A stretch of DNA of 64,000 nucleotides from Stachybotrys elegans. Taxonomy: Eukaryota; Ascomycota; Sordariomycetes; Hypocreales; Stachybotryaceae. Location: NCBI GenBank assembly GCA_020746835.1, contig JAGPNK010000018.1:310001-374000 (forward strand), given 5' to 3'. Below the pieces are notes generated by a model that worked only from the letters and a program-made list of their open reading frames with translations, was not told where the DNA came from and did not search any database. Shown piece after piece: positions 52,527 to 62,609 of this stretch (positions are counted from its first letter, which is position 1; the number at the start of each line of letters is the position of its first letter). A program made the translations under genes and the position numbers.

Positions 52527-53062
52527 TGATTCAGAAACTCGCCTCGCTGCTGCTTCTACCTATTATTCCGGTTCTCTCTCAAACCGTTACCATCACTCGA
52601 GACATTCCCAGCAACGCCCATAGGTGTATACGCCACTGTCTTTGCCGCCCTTACAATGCACGAGTCGACCTCGGCGACGTTCTCGGCGCACCTTACCAGG
52701 AACAATGCTTCTGCGCCACGGCCGCCCCGCAGGCTGAACTCGTTAGTGCACACTAAGCATGAAGTCATGTTACGCTGGATACTGCATTGAGGATGGATTC
52801 ACGGCCGGTGCGAGGAATGGTATATGTATGAACGCCGATAGCGAGGCCCACGACCACTGCGGCTGAGAGCGAGCCCACCAGCGCGGAAACGGGAGCCGTA
52901 GCCACTTCTGACGATGAACCCACACCTACAATAACGGCAATGACATCTGGGCCGGCTACGACAACGTCAAGTGGAGACAGAGGCCTTCCCGGTTTCGATT
53001 TTGAGGGCAACGACGACAACGATAGTGGCTCGTTGTCTTTGCAAGCTGGGTCGCTACTTTGA
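52527..53062 (+). CDS. CFEM-like secreted protein, reading frame split in three
   Basis: CFEM proteins are fungal eight-Cys secreted or cell-wall proteins, some of which bind haem. The ATG at 52527 gives a signal peptide (MIQKLASLLLLPIIPVLSQ). The first frame (to a stop at 52754) has CIRHCLC and CFCATAAPQAEL (five Cys). A second frame from 52765 continues SCYAGYC and GARNGIC (three Cys), completing the eight-Cys pattern. A third frame (about 52847 to 53062) reads as a Ser/Thr-rich tail (TITAMTSGPATTTSS) ending in a stop. GT-AG stretches of only 23 and 22 bases would bridge the frames, although the second would remove the last Cys. Either the gene is decaying through indels or it has exceptionally short introns. 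Confidence 0.5.
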
Positions 53063-53539
53063 ACATTTTGTCGCATCGTTCTAGTCGCATTTTCCGTCTG
53101 ATGTGTAATGACTTGACATGGACCAGTCAATGTCATTTCATCCCTTTCGGAATCCAGAACATCATAGACCTAGGCTTGCATGGTCTTGAATCACCAGTGC
53201 CCGTCTACATGATTGGACAAGATTGATACATCGAGTAACCTCATCTAGATTTCTTGTTGGTGCATCTGATAATATCCGATGTTATTTCCTGGAAGAAGAT
53301 CCACGCCGGCCATCTAGCAACCAATGTCCCGATGGAGCCCAAGTTGGACTCGGGATGGATGTCAAGTTCGCTGAGAGATTCGGTGCGAGGGCGATAATGC
53401 CTCCAATGAGGGTACGGATCAGATAGTTTCCGTTCTGGATTTTGCTGGTCGCTTTGTTGATGGACGTCGCCCACGGAGCGCAGCGATTGAGAAGCACTAG
53501 GCTCAAACTTATCAGGGGTCCTGGGATGTACATAGAATA
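53063..53539. other. left flank of transposon
   Basis: Minus-strand frame 53282-53533 (hydrophobic start, LISLSLVLLNRCAPWATS) stops abruptly beside the transposon end. It could be part of an interrupted gene (see findings). No family recognised. Confidence 0.4.
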
Positions 53540-53577
53540 CCGTAGGAACTCGAAAAGTTCGTTATGGAAGCGGAGCC
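53540..53577 (+). repeat. left terminal inverted repeat
   Basis: Begins CCGTAGGAACTCGAAAAG and ends GCGGAGCC; identical to the reverse complement of 56122-56159. TA at 53538-53539 is one copy of the target duplication. Confidence 0.95.
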
Positions 53578-54111
53578 GCTAGTGGCGAAAGTGCGCTACT
53601 GTTTTGGCGCTACCTAACTTTGTTAGTAACTGAATCTTGACTGCAATGCAACATTATCCTGCTGACCTTCTTGACCCTGCCGACTGTGCTGCAATTGAAT
53701 AAGATGCTTGAAGCTGGGTTTATCGATGTGATATGTGTGTTGTTGGAGTTGTGTTTTTTGCTGCTGTTGACCGCTGCTAATGCTGCTGCCTAGTTGTGAC
53801 CTGAGACTTTGAAAATGAGGCCTGCTTTGAGCTTGGAGGCGTTTATTAACTTGAATACCGCGAGCCCTTGTTACCGGGTGTTGGAACCGGCATTTCCCTT
53901 ACTTTAGGAGGTTGTCATTACGGGTGGGTGAGGCATAGCAGTCGTGATGCCGTTGATGAGCTCCTCTAGCATGGGTAGCGTTGTTTATGTAGGGTTGAAG
54001 GTTAGGGAAAGCGGTAGGAGCGTTATGATGATAGGTTGGCTTAATTTCGTATATGGCATGAGGGCAGGGCATTTTTGTGGATAGATAATTGACCTAATAC
54101 TATTGAATCCA

Positions 54112-56019
54112 TTAGACATCTAAGGCAGGGTTGTCTTCCTCGCCCGAGTCGTCTATTAACATCATCGGCACTGCTACTGTGATTGAGTCCTCTATTTTAT
54201 TGTTACTATTGTCAGTTTTCTCCCTGAGATGCCTGTATAGCCGTTTAAGCAGAGTTTGCTTATTGCCTGACTTTAGAAGCCCTGCTGTTGATAGTAGATG
54301 TTGTAGCTCTTTCACTTTCAATAGAGATAGTTGTAGTTCTGGGTCATTGTCATTGCCGGCGACGATGAGCTTGTCAGAGTCTTGAGAGGCCGGGACAAGC
54401 TCTTCCTCCTTGACGATGACTTCCTCGGCGTTTTCCCACCCAGAGAAGTCAATCTGGTCACTAGGGATGTCTTTGATATGGATTTTGAAGTCCTCAAGAC
54501 CGTCTGGAGTGATACTAATACTGCAATCCTTGAAAGACTTAGCGATAAGGTCAGTTTTCGTTTCTAGGGTTTTTATAGCTGCAGAGACAATCCAAGTAGT
54601 CATAATCCGTTTCTCACGTACAGTCCACTCAAATTCGCCCTTGTCTTCGCGTTTCTGGGTCTATTTGTCCGCCTTATTGCGTAACCAACGTTTGAATGGC
54701 CCGTTGATAGCTGTATCTAGTGGTTGAAGCAGACTTGTGAGGCCTGGCGGGATTATTGCTGTGGTGACTCTTTTGGTCCTGAGGGCCGCTTTGATATCCT
54801 TAGTCTTATGAAAAGCTGCAATATTGTACACTAAGAGGTTGTCTTTACCCAAGGGCAAAGATGGCAAATATTCCTTATTAATTCACTTTAAAAATAGATT
54901 CTTATTATTATAGGCAGTTGGATTGAACTTGACTGTAATGTTGGGCGTATAATCGTTATGCTCTTGCTCCCATAGCTTTCCTGTTGACGAGCCTTTGAAG
55001 ATTAACTTTGGCTTTAAACGGGGGGGTTGCTGAATAGTCTGGCCGTTAATAATATTATGGAATAATCTATTAGCGAAGATATATAGTATTAGAGTTGATT
55101 GGCGCTTGTTCCAGCCAGAACGGTCAGCTTTTCTAGCAATAGTCTTGACGCTACAGATGTCCCAGGTGCGGCCATTGAGAAATTGGAAAGGGACTGGCGT
55201 CTTATTAAGATTAACGATATAACACGTTTCAAAGTGTGGCTGTACGTTGAGGAGCTCTGGGAACGGACTTGGCGGCTTGGGGCCTTGGGAAACTCTCTTG
55301 ATAAAGCGGAGGAAATTTAAAACAATTTTTAAATAGTTCTTGGGACGGTGGGTGGCTTGTTTGGTGATTCTCCTAGTGATGATGTTGCTGCGCTTCTTGA
55401 AGCCGTTCCACCAGCCGTTTGAGAAGGTAAATAGCTTCTCACAAGCAGGATTTTGCAATTTGAAGATACTCTGAGCTTGTGACCGGAACCAGGATGTTGT
55501 AATAATTTTTCCTGCCTTCTGACGGGCAAGAAAGTCCCCTAGAAGTGTCTCTTTGAGCTCTGGCCAACGGGGGCACCAGGAGTGATGCTCTGAGAGCCCA
55601 AAGTTATTCCTTTTGGTCCACTAAGTCCGGATTGTATTATAAGGGATTTTGAAGAAAGCTTCTGCCTTATGGATATAGGGGGCACGATAATCGCCCTTAA
55701 TAATGACTTGCCTGGCCTCTAAAGGAGTGTAAGGATCATAGACACGATGAAATAATAAAAAATGAAGAACTTCAGCTCTGAGAAGCTTCTTGCGATGTAC
55801 TGTTGGTTGTTTATGTTCCTTATATGCTCGTGGAGGCAGTTTATAGAGCGATTTTGGCTTAGGGCCCGGCTTTTGCTTCTTAACGCGCCCTCCACGCGTT
55901 CTTTGGATATTTGGATCAATGGGCTGCAGCGGCGGTATCACTGCATTGTTAAGGCATCTTTGAAGCTTTACAGTATAAGGAATACTTCCGATTTCAACGG
56001 ACCCTACGGGATTTATCAT
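54112..56019 (-). pseudogene. DDE transposase, RIP-like mutated
   Basis: One reading frame of 636 codons runs from 56019 to the stop at 54112, broken by three in-frame stops: TAG at 55621-55623, TGA at 54883-54885 and TAG at 54661-54663. From the N-terminus: basic KKQKPGPKPKSLYK and helix-turn-helix-like segments as in CENP-B/pogo transposases, then SNGWWNGFKKRS, NLNKTPVPF where the first catalytic Asp is expected, LLVYNIAAFHK where the second is expected, and IPPGLTSLLQPLD with the third Asp in place. Asn at the first two positions and the stops all fit C-to-T or G-to-A changes, the mark of RIP. The C-terminus has a SAP-like stretch (LLSTAGLLKSGNKQTLLKRL). It cannot encode an active enzyme. 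Confidence 0.9.
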
Positions 56020-56121
56020 TATCTATTGTGTTATTTGATATTGGGGCTCAATCGCTGGTCAAAACGCGTTACTATGAGAAGTAAGGTGTGCGGCAGTTTT
56101 GTGGGCGGTGGCGGCGCCACG

Positions 56122-56159
56122 GGCTCCGCTTCCATAACGAACTTTTCGAGTTCCTACGG
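56122..56159 (-). repeat. right terminal inverted repeat
   Basis: Exact inverse of the left repeat; followed by TA at 56160-56161, the second target copy. Confidence 0.95.
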
Positions 56160-57491
56160 TAGTTTCGGTAATTCTGATAATCACCGAAGTTGAGATGAGA
56201 AGAATTGCTGGGAGAAATTTCGGCAACCGTTTCGACAGCCAAGACCCTGGATAGAAAAGAAACCGAGGATATAGACAGCTGACCATCAGCACAAATCATA
56301 GTGCGCATGCGTTTGGTATTACCTCATGAAAATCGTTCCGCGACGCCAGCAGGGGCTGATCGAGCCACTGAATCGAGGGGGTAGCCCACCTTTATGACCA
56401 ATCTCACCTCGGCCCTCAACTGCCGTGAGAGAGCAATTAGAATCCAGTCGGGGAGGCGAAGAGAGGCAGCTGAAAAAATCCCTGCTGAATGTACAGCTCC
56501 CCGGAGTTGCCACTCGCATGAAATGTCCTCCAGCTCCCCGTGGCTTGAATTCGAGACGACGCGGATAAAACGCCGGCAAAGGCCCGTCGAAGCTGATATT
56601 GTCTCTTCGCGCAACATGGGTTTTGCCCCGACCAGGTCTTGGCGTCGGGAATAACACTGGGATAAGTCTCGCAAGGTCTCCCAGTGGCTTGATTGACGGG
56701 TGAGGATTTGGACTTGATGCGCTTCATGTCCATACTCTATGACACGAGCCGATTGTCGGATGTGGCGTGCTTCGGATAGCATTGGGTCAGTGGCGAGCAA
56801 ATTGCCCATAAGACCAGGATGGATTTATCCCGCACGCAAGGGATACGAAGTGGTGAGCGCCGAACTATGCCATCCAATCAGTCTCACAACGCGGATGTAA
56901 TGGTCCGTTGATACCCATGTCAAGTGTCGGTGGCTTCGATGCCCCCAGGATGTTGTGCATAATCGCCTGGCCAGCTCGCATCCCCCGGTGGCGAAACTTT
57001 TCAACGTTCGTTGGGGCTTGCGCCCATGTGGTTTTTCCGTCTCGAAGACCGAACCAGAATCTAGCAGCGTGACTTACAATATCCTTGATCTGATAACAAC
57101 GGGGCGGCAAGAGGATAGACGACATAATGAATGCACATGTCCCGGCTTTGGTAGCCTTTATACGGAGTAGCACCGTTCAAGACCGTCCCCAATGACCCGG
57201 TTTTTTCACCGCCTATTCCCGAATAGAAAAAAGCCGTGAGCTGGCCATGTAGCATCAAAGTTTAAATGATGTCTACAGGGTGTCATGACTCGTTTGGCTG
57301 ACTGATGATTAGGAGGCGACACCCGCGCACTCCGCCCTTGGCGTTGGGCAATAAAACGGTTTCGTCCCACCCACCACGTAAATTGTGAGGACTCCCCAGA
57401 GCCAAAGCCTCTTCTCCGCTTACAGTGCCCGACTGATAGATGTCTTCTGTCTGGCCCAGGCACAGAATGTCATCCATCGGCGCGCCTGAGC
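56160..57491. other. right flank of transposon and intergenic
   Basis: About 1.3 kb. 56324-56809 is open in several minus-strand frames at once, which argues against a gene. A short frame next to the transposon end may belong to an interrupted gene (see findings). Confidence 0.45.
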
Positions 57492-58688
57492 ATGGAAGTC
57501 CTGGATGAGGCTGGCCCACCGCATTCCTCAGAAGATATTGGGCCGACCCTGATCGCCTATGTCGTGTGTCTTGTCGCCCTGTCGGTCGTTTTCATCGCAC
57601 TACGACTGTATATACGCCTCAGAATTATCCGCAACTTTGGCATGGATGACTGGGCCCTTGTGCTTACAATGGTATGTTCCATCTACTGGGTAGATGGCTC
57701 ATCGAGATTCGGTCGGCTGACGATATCTTTCACAGGTTATTATCATCAGTTGCGTTGCTGGCATGGTTGTCGGTATGCACTACGCAGTCCATTATGGCGG
57801 AATCTTTACTGATGCAGAACAGTTGTCAGGTTCGGCCTAGGCCGGCATATGGATTCTCTATCAAGATCTACCCAGGGCGTTATTTTGACGGTAAACTCGC
57901 CTCGCACCATCACCGACATGTGCTCAGCTGTTAACACCAAGGCAGATGATATGGTTTATATCCATAGGCTACCATTTCACCATCATGGTTCTTAAATCTG
58001 CCTTTCTTCTGCAGTTCCGCCGAGCCTTCCCTCTTCCAACGTTTCAGCGTCTGTGCGACATCTTCCTTGGCTTCATTGCATGCTGGACGGTAGCTGGTAT
58101 CATTGCTTCCATTACAATCTGTCTTCCAATCTCCGAGCAGTGGACTCCTGAGAGTCTCGAGCCGCAAAGGCTTTGCAGGGCACGAACAAGATGGTGGCTG
58201 GCACATGGCATTATGCACGTCATTACCGACTGTATAATATTCTTCATGCCTCTTCCTTTGCTGAATAGTCTTCCCATGCCCAGAATTCACAAGATCATCC
58301 TGATTGGCGTGTTCGGATTGGGGTTTCTGTAAGCTTGTCCCATGCAATTCACCTTGTCACTTCAGCCAGCTGACCTGCCAGTACTTGCGCCATATCTGCT
58401 GCTCGTATAACTACCCTTCATGCTGCCTTGCAGAGCCAGGATGCCAGCTGGGACATGGCACGAACCGTCTTTTGGACGTTTGGTGAAGTTGCCTGCGCAG
58501 TTCTCTGTTTGTGCATCCCGACTCTTCGGCCCTTGCTCATTGCGCGATGCTTCACCATGCGGTGGTGCCGGAACGGCCACAATCGCTCGTCTCAAAGCGA
58601 CACTGTTGAGCTGCAGACTCGTTCGCCTTCAAACTCGGGGGGCACGGGATTAGGGTCGAAATCGACGCAAAGCCGCCAGCCAGTATGA
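57492..58688 (+). CDS. SAT4/PTH11-like integral membrane protein
   Basis: Rhodopsin-domain family of fungal seven-helix proteins related to the PTH11 receptor, which senses surface cues. Four introns resolve in phase: after LVLTM (GTATGT), after GMVV (GTATGC to GCAGAACAG), after GVILT, and after LGFL. Helices: TLIAYVVCLVALSVVFIALR with RNFGMDDWALVL, VIISCVAGMVV, VRFGLGRHMDSLS loop, MIWFISIGYHFTIMVLKSA, LCDIFLGFIACWTVAGIIAS, a loop with the conserved CRARTRWWLAHG, MHVITDCIIFFMPLPLL, IHKIILIGVFGLGFLTC, and MARTVFWTFGEVACAVLCLC. The C-tail is short, polar and Ser/Thr-rich. No extracellular CFEM domain at the N-terminus. Ligand unknown. Confidence 0.88.
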
Positions 58689-59652
58689 AGCTCAACCCAA
58701 GACTGCATAGTCACTCGAGGCCATGAGGGGCGAATGTCATCTCGCAGCCATCTTTTCCGGCATTGCCTCATCACGACGCGTGTTTCTTCCATCCCCAACA
58801 GTCCCCAGCCATACAGGCTTCTAGCCAGCTCGTAAGCAGCCGACGGCGTCAGACTCCGCGCTAAGAGGCCGGCGTCATCATGACGGAAAGGAGGTTGGGG
58901 CGACTTCGGGAAAGGGGGATTCGAACTAGAAGATCCACAACCTATGAAACTACGCCAATTTGACACTACCGCTCCAACCGCTACGGGAGGGGATGGGCTT
59001 CTGGAATGTGCGATGTTGGTCACCGACTCGGCAGTTCTGTCGCATAGGGGTTGGGCATGTGCAAGCGATAATACACCCGACAGGCTACACGAATCCACGC
59101 GACACCGAACAGAACAAGCCAAGTTTATGGCGCCGAGCCATACCTCGAATACCTCGAATACGACGATCGAACGAAGCGACTCGGATACAGCCATCATGAG
59201 CTTCCTGGCGATTTCATACACTGACAGGAAGAATGTCAAAGGCCTGCGACGCTGCCCTTGCGCGACGTGGATGCAGATATCTCGGACTGTTTATGGGGGG
59301 CTGCTAGATAAAGGATTGTCGTGAAGAGCTCAACGCTGGGGGCTAATAAGAGGCATAGGGCAGTGAGCTACATGAAACAATACATTGATCAACACACATG
59401 ATACCTGTCCTTTCTTTGAGCATGATGTATTCTAGATCCAAGATGTTTCTTGAGTCTCACAACCCTGTATCCGAGCTGCTCTTGGCATGCTCCACAACAG
59501 GCAGAAGAACCTTCAGCCCTCAGCTCAGCTTCAGCTTTCAGCCCAAGCCTCTCGACCGAGTCCGTCATATGGGTCGATGCCCCCGCTCGACGCCTGGCCT
59601 GATAATCTTCTCCAGCGCCCGTCTCTAGCTTCTCGCTTAAATCACACCAGCC
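58689..59652. other. intergenic
   Basis: About 1 kb. A 215-codon minus-strand frame (58592-59239) overlaps the receptor's 3' end and has no motif; not called. The right part is the HET-gene promoter. Confidence 0.45.
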
Positions 59653-61524
59653 ATGCTCTCCTCGTCATTCACCTTCCGCCCCCCTGACCAAGCGCCTGCG
59701 AGCAATCAACACCAATCACACGAGAATGTCCTCTGCGGCCTTTGCGCCAGGGTAGCGCAGAACTCTCGGATTATCCACCAGGCACCGAAGATCAACTGGA
59801 CAGGCTCAGGCGGCGAATTTGACGAAGCAGAAGCATCGCAGGCTGGCCACCCCAAGGTTGAGGTCTTTGAACACCATCAGACTCTTGGTGCACTCAAACG
59901 ATCAGCATCGACATGTCACCTTTGTGCGCTGCTCTGCGCTCACGACTCGGAGTACCCCGAGCTTAGCCGTGACTCGTCCAACAGCAAGACCTATGTGTTG
60001 AAAGTGATCCGGGCGGATGCCCATTTGGAAGGACCTGGTCTTCTCAAAGTACAAATTCGAGGCGTTCAGCGTTCTGGAGCTACTTATCTCATGGACGGAG
60101 CACCGCAATTCAAGATGGGCGGAACGCTGAGCCGCCCGCGAACTGATCATCCCGATGTTCTAAATCTCGCAAAGAAATGGCTCGAGACTTGCCTACGCGA
60201 CCACGTATCCTGCCAGAACCGAAACCATCCTACTGACGGCTGGGCTCCTACTCGGTTGCTCAAGGTCACCGGCTTCAGAACAAGCGTCTTCTCTATGAAG
60301 CTCTGCTTGGGGAGCGACCTAAAGGCTGGAACCCGTTATTTAACGCTGAGCCATTGCTGGGGTGGCAGAGACATTGTCAAGCTGACAGAGAATATGTTGA
60401 GCTCTTTCAAGCAGGATATTCCACTCTCACTACTTCCCCAGAACTTCAAGGATGCTGCGGCGCTCACTCTATTCCTGGGCTACGAATATCTCTGGATTGA
60501 TTCACTCTGCATTGTTCAAGACTCGCCTGCCGATTGGGCTCGAGAAGCTGCGGTCATGGGAGATATTTATCGATACTCACTATGCACGATAGCCGCCCTG
60601 GGAGCGGCTGATCCCCACGGCGGCTGCTTCCTAGAACGCAGCGCCTTATCCTTTGTTCCGTGCCAACTGTTCTTGGACCCCCAAACGCAACGCGGTGTCT
60701 ATGCTGAGAACTGGCGCAACCCTAGCCCCAACTCGAGCCAAGCGTCTTCAAGAGCAAGGCTACTGACACGGGGTTGGGTCCTCCAGGAGAGCGCTCTGTC
60801 ACCACGCACTCTTTACTTTGGTTCAGACATGTTGTACTATAGCTGCACATCGACACACATCTCTGAAGCGGAGCGGACGCAATCTTCATCCTCATACAGA
60901 CCCAACATCAAACAGCGCTTCTATGATCTACTAGACAAGGTAGAGAAGGGCGAGGACTACTATAGCTGGGCGCCTTTTTGGTGGAATATCATCAGAGACT
61001 ATACTGCATGTGACTTGACAGTGTTGTCGGACAAATGGCCTGCTATCTCGGGGCTGGCTGCGGTTGTTCAGAGCAAGTCAGACACTCGGCTCGTTCATGG
61101 CTTGTGGGAGAAGCATCTGGTGTCGGAAATCATGTGGAGAGCGTCTGCCCCACGAAACAATCGACGAATAAACGAAGAAATGCCATCCTGGTCCTGGATC
61201 GGTATTAACGAACCGGTATCCAAGATGGGGTATAATATGAAGGGTTACTTCCGGTTTGATGCAGGGGTTTCACTACAGGCAAGCCCACCAGATGACAAGA
61301 AGCTTTTCGCCAGAGGTCGCATGTCGCGGATAAAGACGGGTATCCGATACCATGGTGACGGGAGGCGAGAGTACTGGTTCAAGTTTCTCACCCCAGAGCC
61401 CACCGAGGCGGATAGTTGGTCTGGCTTCTGGAGCCCAGATGTACGTCCTGACACGAGCTGGGAGACCTGGATTATGCGAGTCATTGTCGACGACCGTGTC
61501 AAGGAAGCGCCGGCCTTGTTCTAA
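59653..61524 (+). CDS. HET-domain (heterokaryon incompatibility) protein
   Basis: Intronless, 623 aa. The N-terminal part has CGLCARVAQ and CHLCALLC, metal-binding-like Cys pairs. The HET domain starts at about residue 225 with RYLTLSHCWGG and continues with LWIDSLCIVQDSPADWAREA and MGDIYRYSLCTIAALGAADP, then GWVLQESALSPRTLYFGSDM. These are the conserved blocks of the domain, which triggers cell death when incompatible hyphae fuse and is TIR-like in fold. The C-terminal region (MPSWSWIGINEPV) is the usual tail of the family. The partner and allele specificity are unknown. The gene appears intact. Confidence 0.93.
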   Translation: MLSSSFTFRPPDQAPASNQHQSHENVLCGLCARVAQNSRIIHQAPKINWTGSGGEFDEAEASQAGHPKVEVFEHHQTLGALKRSASTCHLCALLCAHDSEYPELSRDSSNSKTYVLKVIRADAHLEGPGLLKVQIRGVQRSGATYLMDGAPQFKMGGTLSRPRTDHPDVLNLAKKWLETCLRDHVSCQNRNHPTDGWAPTRLLKVTGFRTSVFSMKLCLGSDLKAGTRYLTLSHCWGGRDIVKLTENMLSSFKQDIPLSLLPQNFKDAAALTLFLGYEYLWIDSLCIVQDSPADWAREAAVMGDIYRYSLCTIAALGAADPHGGCFLERSALSFVPCQLFLDPQTQRGVYAENWRNPSPNSSQASSRARLLTRGWVLQESALSPRTLYFGSDMLYYSCTSTHISEAERTQSSSSYRPNIKQRFYDLLDKVEKGEDYYSWAPFWWNIIRDYTACDLTVLSDKWPAISGLAAVVQSKSDTRLVHGLWEKHLVSEIMWRASAPRNNRRINEEMPSWSWIGINEPVSKMGYNMKGYFRFDAGVSLQASPPDDKKLFARGRMSRIKTGIRYHGDGRREYWFKFLTPEPTEADSWSGFWSPDVRPDTSWETWIMRVIVDDRVKEAPALF

Positions 61525-62609
61525 GACGGATAGAGCAGTCGGGGGAAGACTCCTGGAGTCGAGTAGGTTCGTACGGAATAATGCTGGGGAGTCGACCAAA
61601 TGCAGAGTACTTGTGGAATCTGGGCAAAGTACAGTCAATTACAATCACCTGAGGCCGGTCACATGTGAGAGACCACTTGTTTAATAGGAACACGTTTATA
61701 TTTCCAAGCTGATATGTGATTGCTATGCCTTCTGGACACCTCATCCATTGCCCTGATCTTGTCCTTCACGACTATCCTTTCTGGAACGCTCCGGCTAGGT
61801 TTGAACTGGACCTAATGACGGCCTGAGCAGGATGACCAGCCGTAAGGTTAGAATGGCCAGTATTCGACATCGAGAAGGCATAATAGTAGAAGAAAGGGAG
61901 AAATCCTCAGCAAGAGAGAGAGAGCTGGCGCCCCCAGTGTGTCACACAGTGCGCATATCCATCGGGGGTCGATATAACCCCATAATGCTCACTTTGGGCC
62001 CAGTCAAAGTGCGCGCATTACAAACTGTTGTGTTGGTGATATTCTGTTGGTGATATTGTGTTGGCTACCAGGGCCCTCAAGGACCCGACCCCAGCAGTGC
62101 TGTCTTACTGGCTTCTTTCCCTTGGTCGGCCCAAGTATGGGCCTGCATCGTATCGTATGCAGGCCAATTCAGCACCAACAATCTAGATTGCACACGCGTC
62201 GCCCATCGCCAATACTGACATTACAGATGTCACTTAAGTGGCGTGGCGGTTCCCTTTCGACGCCAATACCGTGATCACTATAGCATATTTCCACTACCTG
62301 CACCAGAAATGTTACTATCCACGTCGGTTCAACGGCATGCCTGTACCATCAACAGATACAATAACAGCGGAATGCGGTTGGTTCTCTCGCATTAATGTCA
62401 GCCTACGGGTCGACCTGTATGCAGTGTGACGGCCCCCACTGGAGGTGCAGTAAGATGCTCAGGGAGCGAGCCAACATTCTTCCAAATAGGTACTTCTTTC
62501 TTCGTGTCCCATTCCTGGAGCTGCTGCATGCTCCTCTCCTCACACCATCCCACACCATTTCCCTTTCCATTTCGTCCACCTGACGCTTGTCCACTTCCCA
62601 GAGAAGCCC
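61525..62609. other. intergenic with a short tandem repeat
   Basis: About 1.1 kb; a 14-base tandem repeat lies at 62031-62064. No gene is supported. Confidence 0.5.
62031..62064. repeat. 14-base tandem repeat, 2.4 copies
   Basis: TGTTGGTGATATTC, TGTTGGTGATATTG, then TGTTGG; a minor minisatellite. Confidence 0.8.

Larger units (their letters stand above)
53540..56159 (-). mobile_element. pogo/Fot1-like Tc1-mariner DNA transposon, inactive
   Basis: A 2620-base element bounded by perfect 38-base inverted repeats and flanked by TA on each side, the target duplication of the Tc1/mariner superfamily. Inside, a single minus-strand frame encodes a DDE transposase (separate entry). The full length and perfect ends suggest a fairly recent insertion that was then mutated. 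Nothing else is carried. Confidence 0.92.

Noticed and set aside
52765..53136. 123-codon minus-strand frame with hydrophobic Ala/Val stretch
   Set aside because: The plus strand here reads as the Ser/Thr-rich tail of the CFEM-like gene, whose complement gives such a frame.
56324..56809. 161-codon minus-strand frame
   Set aside because: Several overlapping frames are open in the same stretch, so openness is not evidence; no motif.
58592..59239. 215-codon minus-strand frame
   Set aside because: Overlaps the receptor's coding 3' end, has no motif, signal or splice support.
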